From Sulfurimonas sp. (GTDB taxonomy: Bacteria > Campylobacterota > Campylobacteria > Campylobacterales > Sulfurimonadaceae), in the NCBI GenBank assembly GCA_015487435.1, contig WFPU01000065.1, positions 1 through 29,398 on the forward strand: a stretch of 29,398 nucleotides of DNA, in the 5' to 3' direction. The translations under genes and the position numbers were made by a program. Within the stretch, counting starts at the first letter, position 1. Every line of letters begins with the position of its first letter. The notes under the pieces were generated by a model that made no database searches, was not told the DNA's origin, and saw only the letters and a list, made by a program, of their open reading frames with translations. Positions 8,656 to 17,079 of this stretch are shown here, in pieces.

Positions 8656-9795
8656 ATGAAATTCGAGCCATATCCATTTGAAAAGTTAAACACTTTACTA
8701 AAAAATATTATACCAAATAAAGACTATACGCCATCTGTTTTAACAATTGGTGAGCCACAATTCCAAACACCAGACTTTATTCAACAAGCATTAAAAGACA
8801 ACACTAATCTACTTCAAAAATACCCAAAGACTACTGGAGAAATCAGTTTAAGAGAATCTCAAAGAGGTTTTTTCAAAAAACGCTTTGGAGTTGAATTAAG
8901 TGATGCTCAAATAATTCCTACTTTTGGAACTCGTGAGGTACTATTTAATTTTCCACAGTTTTTACTTTTTGATGTTAAAGAACCAACTATTGCTTTTACA
9001 AATCCTTTTTATCAAATATATGAGGGCGCAGCAATTGCAACTCGCTCTAAAACTATACATCTAAATTTAGATGAATCTAACAACTTCAAACCAAGAATAG
9101 ATGAAGAAAAACTAGCATTATGTGATTTAGTAATATTAAATTTTCCTAACAACCCAACAACAGCAACACTAAGTTTAAACGAACTTGGAGAGTGGGTATA
9201 TCTAGCACTAAAACATGATTTTGTACTTTTGAATGATGAGTGTTATAGTGAAATATATACAGATGAACCTATCCCATCTTTGCTTGAAGCTGCCGTACAT
9301 GTTGGAAATAAAAACTTCAAAAACTTACTTGTTATAAACTCAATCTCTAAACGCTCATCGTGCCCAGGGCTTAGAAGTGGTTTCATAGCAGGTGATGAAA
9401 ATATCTTAAAAGAATATATGAAATATCGTACATATATTGGATGTGCATCCCCCCTTCCACTTCAAAGTGCAGCGAGCGTTGCTTGGAATGATGAAAAGCA
9501 TGTTTGTGACTCTCGTAAGATATATAAAAACAATTTTAAAATAGCAAAAGATATACTTGGTATTGAGATTCCAAAAGCTACTTTTTATATCTGGTTAAAA
9601 GTTGATGATGCTATAGAATTTACCAAAAAATTATATGAAAATTACAATGTAAAAGTTCTTCCTGGTGAATATTTAGCTCGTGAGGATGCAAGTGGTAATA
9701 ACCCTGCTATTGGGTATATCCGTATCGCATTAGTGGAAAATAAAGAAAAAACTATAGATGCATTAACTAGAATCAAGGAGTGTTTAAGTGAATAA
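8656..9795 (+). CDS. dapC: class I/II aminotransferase, probable N-succinyldiaminopimelate transaminase
   Basis: This PLP aminotransferase is probably the DapC step of the succinylase route to meso-diaminopimelate and lysine, which also supplies the peptidoglycan cross-linking residue. It is 379 aa. The PLP lysine is K232 in INSISKRSSCPG, with N165 in NFPNNP and D194/Y197 in NDECYSEIY. The N-terminus (KFEPYPFEKL) matches what I recall of the Helicobacter homologue, which also lies next to murC. Aminotransferase specificity cannot be proved by eye, so the substrate is a synteny-supported inference. The downstream gene overlaps its end by 8 bases. Confidence 0.82.
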   Translation: MKFEPYPFEKLNTLLKNIIPNKDYTPSVLTIGEPQFQTPDFIQQALKDNTNLLQKYPKTTGEISLRESQRGFFKKRFGVELSDAQIIPTFGTREVLFNFPQFLLFDVKEPTIAFTNPFYQIYEGAAIATRSKTIHLNLDESNNFKPRIDEEKLALCDLVILNFPNNPTTATLSLNELGEWVYLALKHDFVLLNDECYSEIYTDEPIPSLLEAAVHVGNKNFKNLLVINSISKRSSCPGLRSGFIAGDENILKEYMKYRTYIGCASPLPLQSAASVAWNDEKHVCDSRKIYKNNFKIAKDILGIEIPKATFYIWLKVDDAIEFTKKLYENYNVKVLPGEYLAREDASGNNPAIGYIRIALVENKEKTIDALTRIKECLSE

Positions 9796-10294
9796 AGAGG
9801 AACTTAAAACAAAAGTATTAAAAGCTCAACAAGACTCAGATATAGCAGCACTGTATGTATTAGAACAAGATGCACATGAGATTTTTGATGAAGAGACACT
9901 TCAAGGATATTACACAAATATTTTAGATTTAGCTCTAGAGAGACTTACTAACACACTTGAAAATCTTGCTAAGTTAGATATGAGTGAAGTTCAAGACTTT
10001 GCAACACTTCGTGCACTTTATGAATATGCTATTGAGCACTATAGCGTTGGTGAAATATCTGATGCTTGCGCACTATTTGAAGTTTTAAGTGGACTTAGTA
10101 ATGATGAAAAATTCTCCAATGCACTTACTCTTCATACTATTGCTTCTAAAGAAAAAATCAGTTTAGACGACTTTATAGCTGACATAGCAGATATTGAAGC
10201 CACTCAAAAAAGTGGAACTTTTTATATTAGTGAGTTCACAAAAGAGGCACAAAAGTTGCTTAATAATTCCAATAATGTTGAGAAATCGAAATGA
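9788..10294 (+). CDS. acidic helical protein of unknown function
   Basis: I do not recognise this 168 aa protein. It is strongly acidic, predicted all-helical, without cysteine-rich motifs, signal peptide or membrane segment. The stretch EHYSVGEISDACALFEVLSG (about 76-95) looks like one half of a TPR-type helical hairpin. The start is a GTG at 9788 overlapping the dapC end by 8 bases, with a strong AAGGAG site at 9775-9780 inside dapC, so it is translationally coupled to the aminotransferase. murC follows after 87 bases. A structural or adaptor role near cell-wall precursor synthesis is possible but unsupported. Confidence 0.8.
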   Translation: MNKEELKTKVLKAQQDSDIAALYVLEQDAHEIFDEETLQGYYTNILDLALERLTNTLENLAKLDMSEVQDFATLRALYEYAIEHYSVGEISDACALFEVLSGLSNDEKFSNALTLHTIASKEKISLDDFIADIADIEATQKSGTFYISEFTKEAQKLLNNSNNVEKSK

Positions 10295-10299
10295 TTAGC

Positions 10300-10370
10300 T
10301 TTCTCAACAAAGGCGAAGCTTTGGTAACTGAATATACTTTAAACTTCTTCAAAAGTATATGAGAAAAAGG
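10300..10370 (+). promoter_or_regulatory. structured murC leader, candidate three-way junction
   Basis: Three helices can be drawn. P1 is TTTCTC (10300-10305) with GAGAAA (10361-10366). P2 is CAAAG (10308-10312) with CTTTG (10319-10323) around a GCGAAG loop. P3 is ATATACTTT (10332-10340) with AAAGTATAT (10352-10360), 9 bp around an 11-base loop. The 3' arm of P1 runs into the AAAGGA ribosome binding site of murC. The P1/P2 sequence recurs upstream of ispH in the same orientation. Confidence 0.5.
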
Positions 10371-10381
10371 ACAAATAGCAT

Positions 10382-11695
10382 ATGAAGATACATTTTATTG
10401 GAATTGGTGGTATAGGAATTTCAGGTCTAGCACAATTTATGCGCTTTAATGGTCATGAAGTAAGTGGTTCAGATATCTCTGACACATTAATCACCGAAAA
10501 ACTTCGTAAAATGGGAATTTCTATTACTGTCCCTCACTCTAGCGAAGCTATTACAAATCAAGATTTAATTATCCATTCGGCTATCATTGGTCCTAACAAT
10601 CCAGAGATAATTGCTGCAAAAGCTAAAGGTATCGAAGTATTAGCACGTCGTGAAGCACTCCCTCAAATCTTAGCTGATAGGAAAGTATACTCTGTTGCTG
10701 GTGCACATGGAAAAAGCACAACTACTGCTATTTTAACTTCTATCATGTGTGGTTCAGCAATTATTGGTGCTGAATCAAAAGCTTTTGGCTCCAATGTTCG
10801 CTACAATGAAAATAGCGATGTTTTGCTATTTGAAGCAGATGAGAGTGATGGCAGTTTTGTAAATTCAAATCCATATTGTGCAATTGTAATTAATGCAGAA
10901 CCTGAACATATGGAATATTATGATTATAATATTGATAGATTTTATGATTCATATCGCACATTTATAAACTCAGCTCCATGTAAAGTACTAAATGCTGAAG
11001 ATCCATTTTTAAGTACACTTATTGATGAAATTGATGCCAATTGGTTCTATCCAAGCAAAGATATAACAGATATTAAATACGTTTTAAAAGGTGATGAGCC
11101 ACATACAAAATTTACACTCAAAGATATGGGTACATTTGAAGTATGGGGCTTTGGTAAACATATAGCGCTTGATGCTAGTTTAGCAATTATTGCAGCTAGT
11201 AAAACTATGGAGATTTCAAAAATCAGAAAAAATCTTTTAGGTTTTAAAGGTATTAAAAAACGTTTTGATATTGTTGGTACTGATAAAAATAAAGTTATTA
11301 TTGATGACTATGGACATCATCCAACAGAGATTAAAGCTACTTTTGAATCAGTTAAAGAGTATGCTAATCTTAAAGGTTTAGAAAATATCACAGCAATTTG
11401 GCAGCCACACAAATATTCTCGTACAATTGATAATTTAGAAGAATTCATAAAATGTTTTAAAGGTGCTAAAGAGTTGATTATACTTCCTGTTTGGGCAGCG
11501 GGTGAAGCAATTCAAGAGATAAATTTTGCTGAAAAATTTAAAGAATATAATCTTACCATTGCAGATAAAATTAAGCGTTCTAATAATAAAATAACTGTTG
11601 TAAAAGACAAAGAAGATTTAAAAACTATTGATGATGGTGTCATTATCGGCTTTGGTGCTGGCGATATCACTTACCAGATGAGAGGCTTAGCTTAA
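10382..11695 (+). CDS. murC: UDP-N-acetylmuramate--L-alanine ligase
   Basis: MurC adds L-alanine to UDP-MurNAc, the first amino acid of the peptidoglycan stem, in an ATP-dependent cytoplasmic reaction. It is 437 aa, normal for epsilonproteobacteria. Visible are the N-terminal nucleotide fold (GIGGIG, 7-12), the Mur-ligase P-loop GAHGKSTT (107-114), the EADESDGSF metal/substrate motif and the DDYGHHPTE motif of the C-terminal region. The ATG has an AAAAGGA site ending 10 bases upstream. The structured leader at 10300-10370 overlaps the beginning of that site. The sirtuin gene follows after 6 bases. Confidence 0.96.
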   Translation: MKIHFIGIGGIGISGLAQFMRFNGHEVSGSDISDTLITEKLRKMGISITVPHSSEAITNQDLIIHSAIIGPNNPEIIAAKAKGIEVLARREALPQILADRKVYSVAGAHGKSTTTAILTSIMCGSAIIGAESKAFGSNVRYNENSDVLLFEADESDGSFVNSNPYCAIVINAEPEHMEYYDYNIDRFYDSYRTFINSAPCKVLNAEDPFLSTLIDEIDANWFYPSKDITDIKYVLKGDEPHTKFTLKDMGTFEVWGFGKHIALDASLAIIAASKTMEISKIRKNLLGFKGIKKRFDIVGTDKNKVIIDDYGHHPTEIKATFESVKEYANLKGLENITAIWQPHKYSRTIDNLEEFIKCFKGAKELIILPVWAAGEAIQEINFAEKFKEYNLTIADKIKRSNNKITVVKDKEDLKTIDDGVIIGFGAGDITYQMRGLA

Positions 11696-11701
11696 ACTCA
11701 G

Positions 11702-12427
11702 ATGTTAAGTACACCATCAAAAAAAATAATCATTTTTAGCGGTGCTGGAATTAGTGCCGAATCTGGAATTAAAACATTTCGTGATTCAGATGGACTTTGG
11801 GAAAATTACAAAATTGACGATATTTGTAACCAATACACTTGGGAGCAAAACTATGATATAGTACATGAATTTTATAACCAAAGAAGATTACAGTTAGCAG
11901 AAGTAAAACCAAACTATGCTCATGAGGTAGTAGCTAACATAAAAGAAAAATATCAAGATAACTGTATAATAATAACTCAAAATGTTGATGATATGTTTGA
12001 GCGACTCGGATGTAAAGATGTAATCCATGTCCATGGCGAATTAACTAAGATGGAATGTATGGGATGCGGTAATATATACAGCATTGGATACAAAGAGTTT
12101 AAAAATACTGATTCTTGCCCAAAGTGCTACCATACAAAAATAAAACCTTTTATAGTTTTTTTTGGTGGCTCAGCACCATATTATGCAGATATGTACAAAG
12201 CATTTCAACATTTACAAAATGAAGATTCAATCGCTGTTATCATAGGAACTCTAGGAAATGTTATTCAAATTAACGCGAATTTAGAACTAGTAGAGTGTCA
12301 TAAAATATTAAATAACCTTGAAGCATCTCCATACATAGATGAATCTCAATTTGATAAAGTATATTATGAAAAAGCTACAAGTGCTATAAAAAAAATAGAA
12401 TCTGATATTAGTGAATTTTGGATATAA
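11702..12427 (+). CDS. Sir2-family NAD-dependent protein deacylase (class III-like)
   Basis: Sirtuins remove acyl groups from protein lysines using NAD. The 241 aa protein has GAGISAESGI and TFRDSDGLW (NAD binding), ITQNVDDMF (Q93, N94, D96), catalytic H111 in HVHGEL, and zinc cysteines C119, C122, C139 and C142. Y58 and R61 in FYNQRR match the Tyr-x-x-Arg signature of bacterial CobB-type enzymes, which bind succinyl-lysine as well as acetyl-lysine. The usual FFGE is FFGG here (154-156). The start codon is 6 bases after the murC stop with only a distant GAGG inside murC, so it is probably translated by coupling. Confidence 0.92.
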   Translation: MLSTPSKKIIIFSGAGISAESGIKTFRDSDGLWENYKIDDICNQYTWEQNYDIVHEFYNQRRLQLAEVKPNYAHEVVANIKEKYQDNCIIITQNVDDMFERLGCKDVIHVHGELTKMECMGCGNIYSIGYKEFKNTDSCPKCYHTKIKPFIVFFGGSAPYYADMYKAFQHLQNEDSIAVIIGTLGNVIQINANLELVECHKILNNLEASPYIDESQFDKVYYEKATSAIKKIESDISEFWI

Positions 12428-12450
12428 TTTCAAAATAAATTATATATAAT
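12423..12450 (+). promoter_or_regulatory. two TATAAT boxes before the small membrane protein/mutS2
   Basis: Perfect TATAAT boxes occur at 12423-12428 (overlapping the sirtuin stop) and 12445-12450. Either could drive the 12465 gene and mutS2. In such AT-rich DNA the call is tentative. Confidence 0.35.
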
Positions 12451-12464
12451 TAAAAGGTTTTAAA

Positions 12465-12794
12465 TTGGCTTATATTATAGGACTTGTAGTTGTAGTGCTT
12501 TTCTTTTTAGCTCTAAACTACCTTACAGAGTTTAATCGCTCTCAAAAACTAACTACTTCAGCAATTCTTTTTGCCATAATTTTAATGGCCATAATGTTTA
12601 ATACATATAACGATAATAAAAACCAACATACCTTAGATGTTGCTATAAAGTTTAAACAAAGCAAAACTGTAAAATGTGACGGTGTTGATGTAAATTCTTC
12701 ACTTTACGAGTTAAGCACTGGTACATATACTTTCATAGGTAAAGAAAACACTCCAAACTATGGGAAGATGATTAGCGCTTCTATATGCGAATAA
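12465..12794 (+). CDS. small two-helix membrane protein, unknown function
   Basis: The function is unknown. The 109 aa protein has two hydrophobic helices (about residues 2-20 and 31-48) joined by a short basic, polar loop, then a soluble tail of about 60 residues with two cysteines (codon runs VKCDGVD and SASICE). The start is a TTG at 12465 with AAAAGG at 12453-12458; no better in-frame ATG lies near. It sits between murC/sirtuin and mutS2 and overlaps mutS2 by 10 bases. A small protein in this position is, as I recall, also found in Helicobacter and Campylobacter (annotated as a membrane protein). Confidence 0.8.
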   Translation: MAYIIGLVVVVLFFLALNYLTEFNRSQKLTTSAILFAIILMAIMFNTYNDNKNQHTLDVAIKFKQSKTVKCDGVDVNSSLYELSTGTYTFIGKENTPNYGKMISASICE

Positions 12795-14977
12795 TATCTC
12801 AACTTGATTTAAATGAGCATATAGAGCTTTTTAAAAGCTTCTTTTCACGAAATACCTCCCTTTTTATGGAGGGTGACCAAAATCTACATTTTAACTATAT
12901 CAAAGCACTTGATAAACTAGAATTTAAAGCTCCTCCAAAAGTCTCTAATTTTGATACTATAAAATCTCATCTAAAGAAAAAAGGTGTGCTAAATTTCGAG
13001 CAAATATTTGAAATTATTAAAGTTGTAAGATATTTTCGTTATTTTAAGAATCGTGAAATAGATGGAATCATTGGCGAATGGATGGATAAGTTTATCTTTG
13101 ATGAAAGATTTTTAGAGATTGAAAAATATTTTACTCATGATGGTAAATTTGAAGAAAATCTTGATCAAAATTTATTTGGACTCTCACAAAGAATTAGTGA
13201 GCAAAAATCAAATATTACATCATCATTAAAAAGATTAACAACTTCACAAAAACTATCTTCATATCTTATAGATACTCAACTTCATTTAATAAATGACGAA
13301 GAATGTTTACTCGTTCGTGGTGGATTTAACCATGTTTTAAAAGGAGCAGTAATTGGACGAAGCTCTAGTGGTGGTTTTTTTGTCTCTCCTGATAGTATTA
13401 TGAAAGCTAAAGAGAAGATTCGTTTTATCAACCAAGAGAGAGAATCCATTTTTTATACTTATGCTAAAGATTTTTCATCTACACTTGGAGAACTTCAATC
13501 ATTTATCTCTTTTATCGATAAAGAATTTACTCGCTTTGATAACTACCAAGCTAGAGTTTTATTTGCTAAAAGTAAAAATCTACAAATACTAAAATCTAAA
13601 AATGACAATAAAATAGTTTTAAATGGATTCATCCACCCTGCTCTTCATCATGCAAAACCAATTGATGTAGATTTTTCTAAAAATATTTTAATGGTAACTG
13701 GTGTAAATGCTGGTGGTAAAACAATGCTTTTAAAATCAATTCTTGCATCTGCTTTTATGGCTAAATATATCATCCCTATGAAATTAAACGAGTCCAAGTC
13801 ACATATTGGGTCATTTAAAAATATTTTATCAATTATAGATGATCCTCAAAATGTTAAAAATGACATCTCAACCTTTGCAGGTCGTATGCAAGAATTCTCA
13901 AAAATCTTTACACAAAAACAAGCACTTGTTGGTGTTGATGAGATAGAATTAGGGACTGATAGTGATGAAGCCGCAGCTCTATTTAAAGTGATACTTGATG
14001 ATTTAATTAAAAGAGGTCAAAAAGTAGTAGTAACTACTCACCATAAAAGATTAGCTGCCCTTATGGCTGACAGGGATGATGTTGAACTAATGGCTGCAAT
14101 ATATGATGAGGCTGCTAGAAAACCAACTTATGAATTTATACAAGGGATAATTGGTAAAAGTTATGCTTTTGAGACTGCTAGTCGCTATGGTATAGCTAAT
14201 TCAATAGTAAGTGAAGCTAAAATAGTTTATGGAGATAACTCTGAAAAATTAAATCTACTTATAGAGAGAGGTTCTCAACTTGAACGTGAGTTAAAACAAA
14301 AACATAAAAAAGCTGATGACAAACTTGAAGAGTTGCAAAGAAAAGAAAAAGAGCTAAATACTCTAAGAGAAAACCTTTTTAAAGAACTTAATGAACAAAA
14401 ATCAGCACTTAAAAACTCTTATGCGGTAGCTATAAATGAAGCAAAAACAGCAGCAAAAGCTGGAGATACACAAGCTATTCATCGTGCTATGAATAAAGCT
14501 AATAATAAACTTCCTCGAGATAAAAAACAAGATATAAAAAGAGAAATAGAGTTTAAAGTTGGCGATAATGTTCAGTACCATACCCAAAAAGGTACTATTA
14601 AAGCACTCAAATCAAATAAAGAAGCAATTATTGAGATAAATGGGATGACTGTTAGAGTAAAGACTACCCACCTAAAACCAACTAAAATTGTAACACCTAA
14701 GCCACAAACAAATGTTAGTATAAATATTAAGAAAAAAGCTGGATTAAAATGCGATCTTCACGGAATGAGAGCAGATGAAGCTACAGAAGTTTTAGATAAA
14801 TTTTTATCAGATGCACTTATAAATGGTTGGGATGAAGTTATAATTTATCATGGAATTGGAACTGGAAAATTGAGTTACGCTGTTAAAAATTTCCTCAAAT
14901 CTCATCCAAGAGTAAAAAGTTTTGATGATGCACCACAACACTTAGGTGGGTTTGGTGCAAAAATAGTATATTTATAA
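12785..14977 (+). CDS. mutS2: MutS2 family ATPase/endonuclease with C-terminal Smr domain
   Basis: MutS2 proteins act in suppression of recombination and, in some bacteria, in handling collided ribosomes; they are not mismatch-repair MutS. The 730 aa protein has the MutS core, Walker A GVNAGGKT (306-313), Walker B VGVDEIE (D385, E386), a charged coiled coil (about 495-560), a KOW-like basic segment (about 590-640) and the C-terminal Smr nuclease domain beginning CDLHGMR (656-662) with HGIGTGKL. Family length is about 730-790. The ATG overlaps the upstream small gene by 10 bases. It converges on serA. Confidence 0.95.
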   Translation: MRIISQLDLNEHIELFKSFFSRNTSLFMEGDQNLHFNYIKALDKLEFKAPPKVSNFDTIKSHLKKKGVLNFEQIFEIIKVVRYFRYFKNREIDGIIGEWMDKFIFDERFLEIEKYFTHDGKFEENLDQNLFGLSQRISEQKSNITSSLKRLTTSQKLSSYLIDTQLHLINDEECLLVRGGFNHVLKGAVIGRSSSGGFFVSPDSIMKAKEKIRFINQERESIFYTYAKDFSSTLGELQSFISFIDKEFTRFDNYQARVLFAKSKNLQILKSKNDNKIVLNGFIHPALHHAKPIDVDFSKNILMVTGVNAGGKTMLLKSILASAFMAKYIIPMKLNESKSHIGSFKNILSIIDDPQNVKNDISTFAGRMQEFSKIFTQKQALVGVDEIELGTDSDEAAALFKVILDDLIKRGQKVVVTTHHKRLAALMADRDDVELMAAIYDEAARKPTYEFIQGIIGKSYAFETASRYGIANSIVSEAKIVYGDNSEKLNLLIERGSQLERELKQKHKKADDKLEELQRKEKELNTLRENLFKELNEQKSALKNSYAVAINEAKTAAKAGDTQAIHRAMNKANNKLPRDKKQDIKREIEFKVGDNVQYHTQKGTIKALKSNKEAIIEINGMTVRVKTTHLKPTKIVTPKPQTNVSINIKKKAGLKCDLHGMRADEATEVLDKFLSDALINGWDEVIIYHGIGTGKLSYAVKNFLKSHPRVKSFDDAPQHLGGFGAKIVYL

Positions 14978-14998
14978 TGAAACCCTTTTTGGCTTTCA
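14978..14998. terminator. candidate bidirectional terminator between mutS2 and serA
   Basis: TGAAA (14978-14982) pairs with TTTCA (14994-14998). After one C-C mismatch, CC (14984-14985) pairs with GG (14991-14992) around a T5 loop. It begins right after the mutS2 stop in a 31-base convergent gap. It is weak in GC, so the call rests mainly on position. Confidence 0.4.
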
Positions 14999-15008
14999 AA
15001 ATAATTAT

Positions 15009-16598
15009 CTAGATTTTAGCGTAATTAACACCTACACAAGCATCTAACTCAGATAACTCTTTTAATGCAGCTTCACTTACAGCATCATCAACTAAAATTA
15101 CAGCTAAAGCTTCTGATTTATCATTTCTAGCAAGTGAAAAATCAGATATATTGATGTTATTGTTTGCAAGTGTTGCGCCCACACTTCCGATAACGCCAGG
15201 CACATCAGTGTTTTTAAACATAATCATATCACCGCCTAGTGCTACTTCTATATCAAAACCATCTATTGCAACAATTCTCTGAACGCTATCATCAAAAATA
15301 GTAGCTGAAATAGTAGTAGTACCCTCACTCGTTGTAAGTTTAATAGTGATAAGGTTTTTGTATACAGAAGAGTCTCCACAAGATTCAGCTTCAATATTGA
15401 TACCTTTTTCTTTTGCAACAAATTCAGCATTTACATAATTAATAGTATCGCTAGAATTTTGACTCATCGCACCTACAGCAACAAAAGTTGAAAGACTCTC
15501 AACATACTCAGCAATTGGACCATATCCACTTACTTTGATAGATATAATTTGACTTTTATTTATTTGAGATTCTAAGAAACCTATCTTTTGTCCCATCTCT
15601 AAAAATGGTTTAACAAATGATGGAATTTTACTTTCATCAATTGGTAGATTCATAGCATGTGGGTATGCAATACCTTTAGCAGCTTCTATTGCATTTGTAG
15701 CTGCTTGAGTACCAATATTATATTGAGATTCAAACGTGTTAGCACCTAAATGTGGGGATACAGTAATGTTGTCAAGCTCTAAAAGTGGATGATCTGTTGC
15801 AGGTTCTTTGATAAATACATCAATACCAGCAAAACGAATTTTTTTGCTTTTTAGATTGCTATAAAGAGCATCTTCATTATAAAGACCACCACGAGCACAA
15901 TTAATTAATACTACACCATCTTTCATCTTTGCAATCTCTGCTTCATCAATCATATTTAAAGTTTCTTGATTTTTAGGTGTATGTATTGTAATGATATCAC
16001 ATGCTAATATATCTTCAAAATTTTTAGTATATGTCATATCTAAATCAGTTACTTTTGATGGGTGAATATATGGATCATAAGCTACAATATCCATCTCAAA
16101 TGCAGCAGCTCTCTTAGCTACACGCGAACCAATATTACCAAAACCGATAACACCAAGTTTTTTACCTTTTAACTCGTGTCCATACCATTTTTCACGCTTC
16201 CAAACTCTATCAATCTTTAAATGATTATGTGAGTATGGAAACATTCTCATACATGAAAGCATATGTGTCATAGTAAGTTCAACTGCGGCAATTGTATTTG
16301 CAGTTGGTACATTCATTACGATGATTCCCTCTTTAGAACATCCTGGAATATCTACATTATCAACACCAACACCAGCACGAACAATTGCTTTCATATTTGT
16401 AGCATGTTTAATGAAGTTAGCGTCAACATTAGTTGAACTTCTAGTGATTGCTACATCAGCAGTTGGAATAATTTTTTCAACTAGCTCTTTTTTATCTACA
16501 TCAGCGGCGAGAACATAATTAACATTATTATCATCTTGAAGCATTTTTAATCCAGCTTCATGGATATGGTCACATACTACTACTGTATATTTTTGCAT
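15009..16598 (-). CDS. serA: D-3-phosphoglycerate dehydrogenase, long form with ACT domain
   Basis: SerA oxidises 3-phosphoglycerate to 3-phosphohydroxypyruvate, the first step of serine synthesis. At 529 aa it is the long form. The NAD fold carries GFGNIG (152-157); the catalytic residues are R236 (NCARGG), E265 and H283 (SPHLGANT). An intervening allosteric substrate-binding domain (about 315-450) is followed by a C-terminal ACT domain (about 458-529, DVPGVIGSVG) for serine feedback. The ATG directly abuts the stop of the upstream 159-aa gene, with GAGGAT as the ribosome binding site within that gene. Confidence 0.96.
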   Translation of the reverse strand: MQKYTVVVCDHIHEAGLKMLQDDNNVNYVLAADVDKKELVEKIIPTADVAITRSSTNVDANFIKHATNMKAIVRAGVGVDNVDIPGCSKEGIIVMNVPTANTIAAVELTMTHMLSCMRMFPYSHNHLKIDRVWKREKWYGHELKGKKLGVIGFGNIGSRVAKRAAAFEMDIVAYDPYIHPSKVTDLDMTYTKNFEDILACDIITIHTPKNQETLNMIDEAEIAKMKDGVVLINCARGGLYNEDALYSNLKSKKIRFAGIDVFIKEPATDHPLLELDNITVSPHLGANTFESQYNIGTQAATNAIEAAKGIAYPHAMNLPIDESKIPSFVKPFLEMGQKIGFLESQINKSQIISIKVSGYGPIAEYVESLSTFVAVGAMSQNSSDTINYVNAEFVAKEKGINIEAESCGDSSVYKNLITIKLTTSEGTTTISATIFDDSVQRIVAIDGFDIEVALGGDMIMFKNTDVPGVIGSVGATLANNNINISDFSLARNDKSEALAVILVDDAVSEAALKELSELDACVGVNYAKI

Positions 16599-17078
16599 CT
16601 ATTTATCCTCTTTATGCAGCGTTACTTTCGCTAAAATTTCGTAATTTTTCAATACTCTAACCAAAGAGTTTAATCTATTTTTATCTTTTGAATATATTTC
16701 TAATTCTACACCATTTTTATCTCGCTTTAGATAATACTTTAATTTATGTTGGTTTAGTTCTTCTTTTAAACAAAATAATTGATATGGGTCAATCAAAGAA
16801 GCAGATAATTTATATATTGTTTTAGATTGAATTTTTTTATCTAATGATGTTTGGATATAAACTTCATTAACTGGATAAAAATATCCTAATCTATCAGTTT
16901 TAGAAAAATGATTTAACCAAACTTCTTTTTCAGCTTTTGGTGATACAGCAGATTTTAATGAAAGTGGTTCTAAATCTTTAGTCTTTACAGAAGAGTTAAT
17001 ATCAAATAAAAATAACACTATAAAAATGGCAACTCCAATCCCAATGAGAGGAGCAAACCATTTTAAAATAATATGCAT
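16599..17078 (-). CDS. membrane-anchored hypothetical protein between rpsA and serA
   Basis: The function is unknown. The 159 aa protein has one N-terminal hydrophobic segment (about residues 7-26) without a clear cleavage site, so it is probably a single-pass anchor with a basic, soluble domain of about 130 residues outside the membrane. The domain ends in an alternating strand/helix pattern (LKYYLKRDKNGVELEIYSK, then RLNSLVRVLKNYEIL) reminiscent of SPOR-like or ferredoxin-like repeats, which is only a resemblance. A gene at this place between rpsA and serA is, as I recall, conserved in Helicobacter and Campylobacter. Gap of 1 base to rpsA and 0 bases to serA. Confidence 0.8.
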   Translation of the reverse strand: MHIILKWFAPLIGIGVAIFIVLFLFDINSSVKTKDLEPLSLKSAVSPKAEKEVWLNHFSKTDRLGYFYPVNEVYIQTSLDKKIQSKTIYKLSASLIDPYQLFCLKEELNQHKLKYYLKRDKNGVELEIYSKDKNRLNSLVRVLKNYEILAKVTLHKEDK

Positions 17079-17079
17079 T

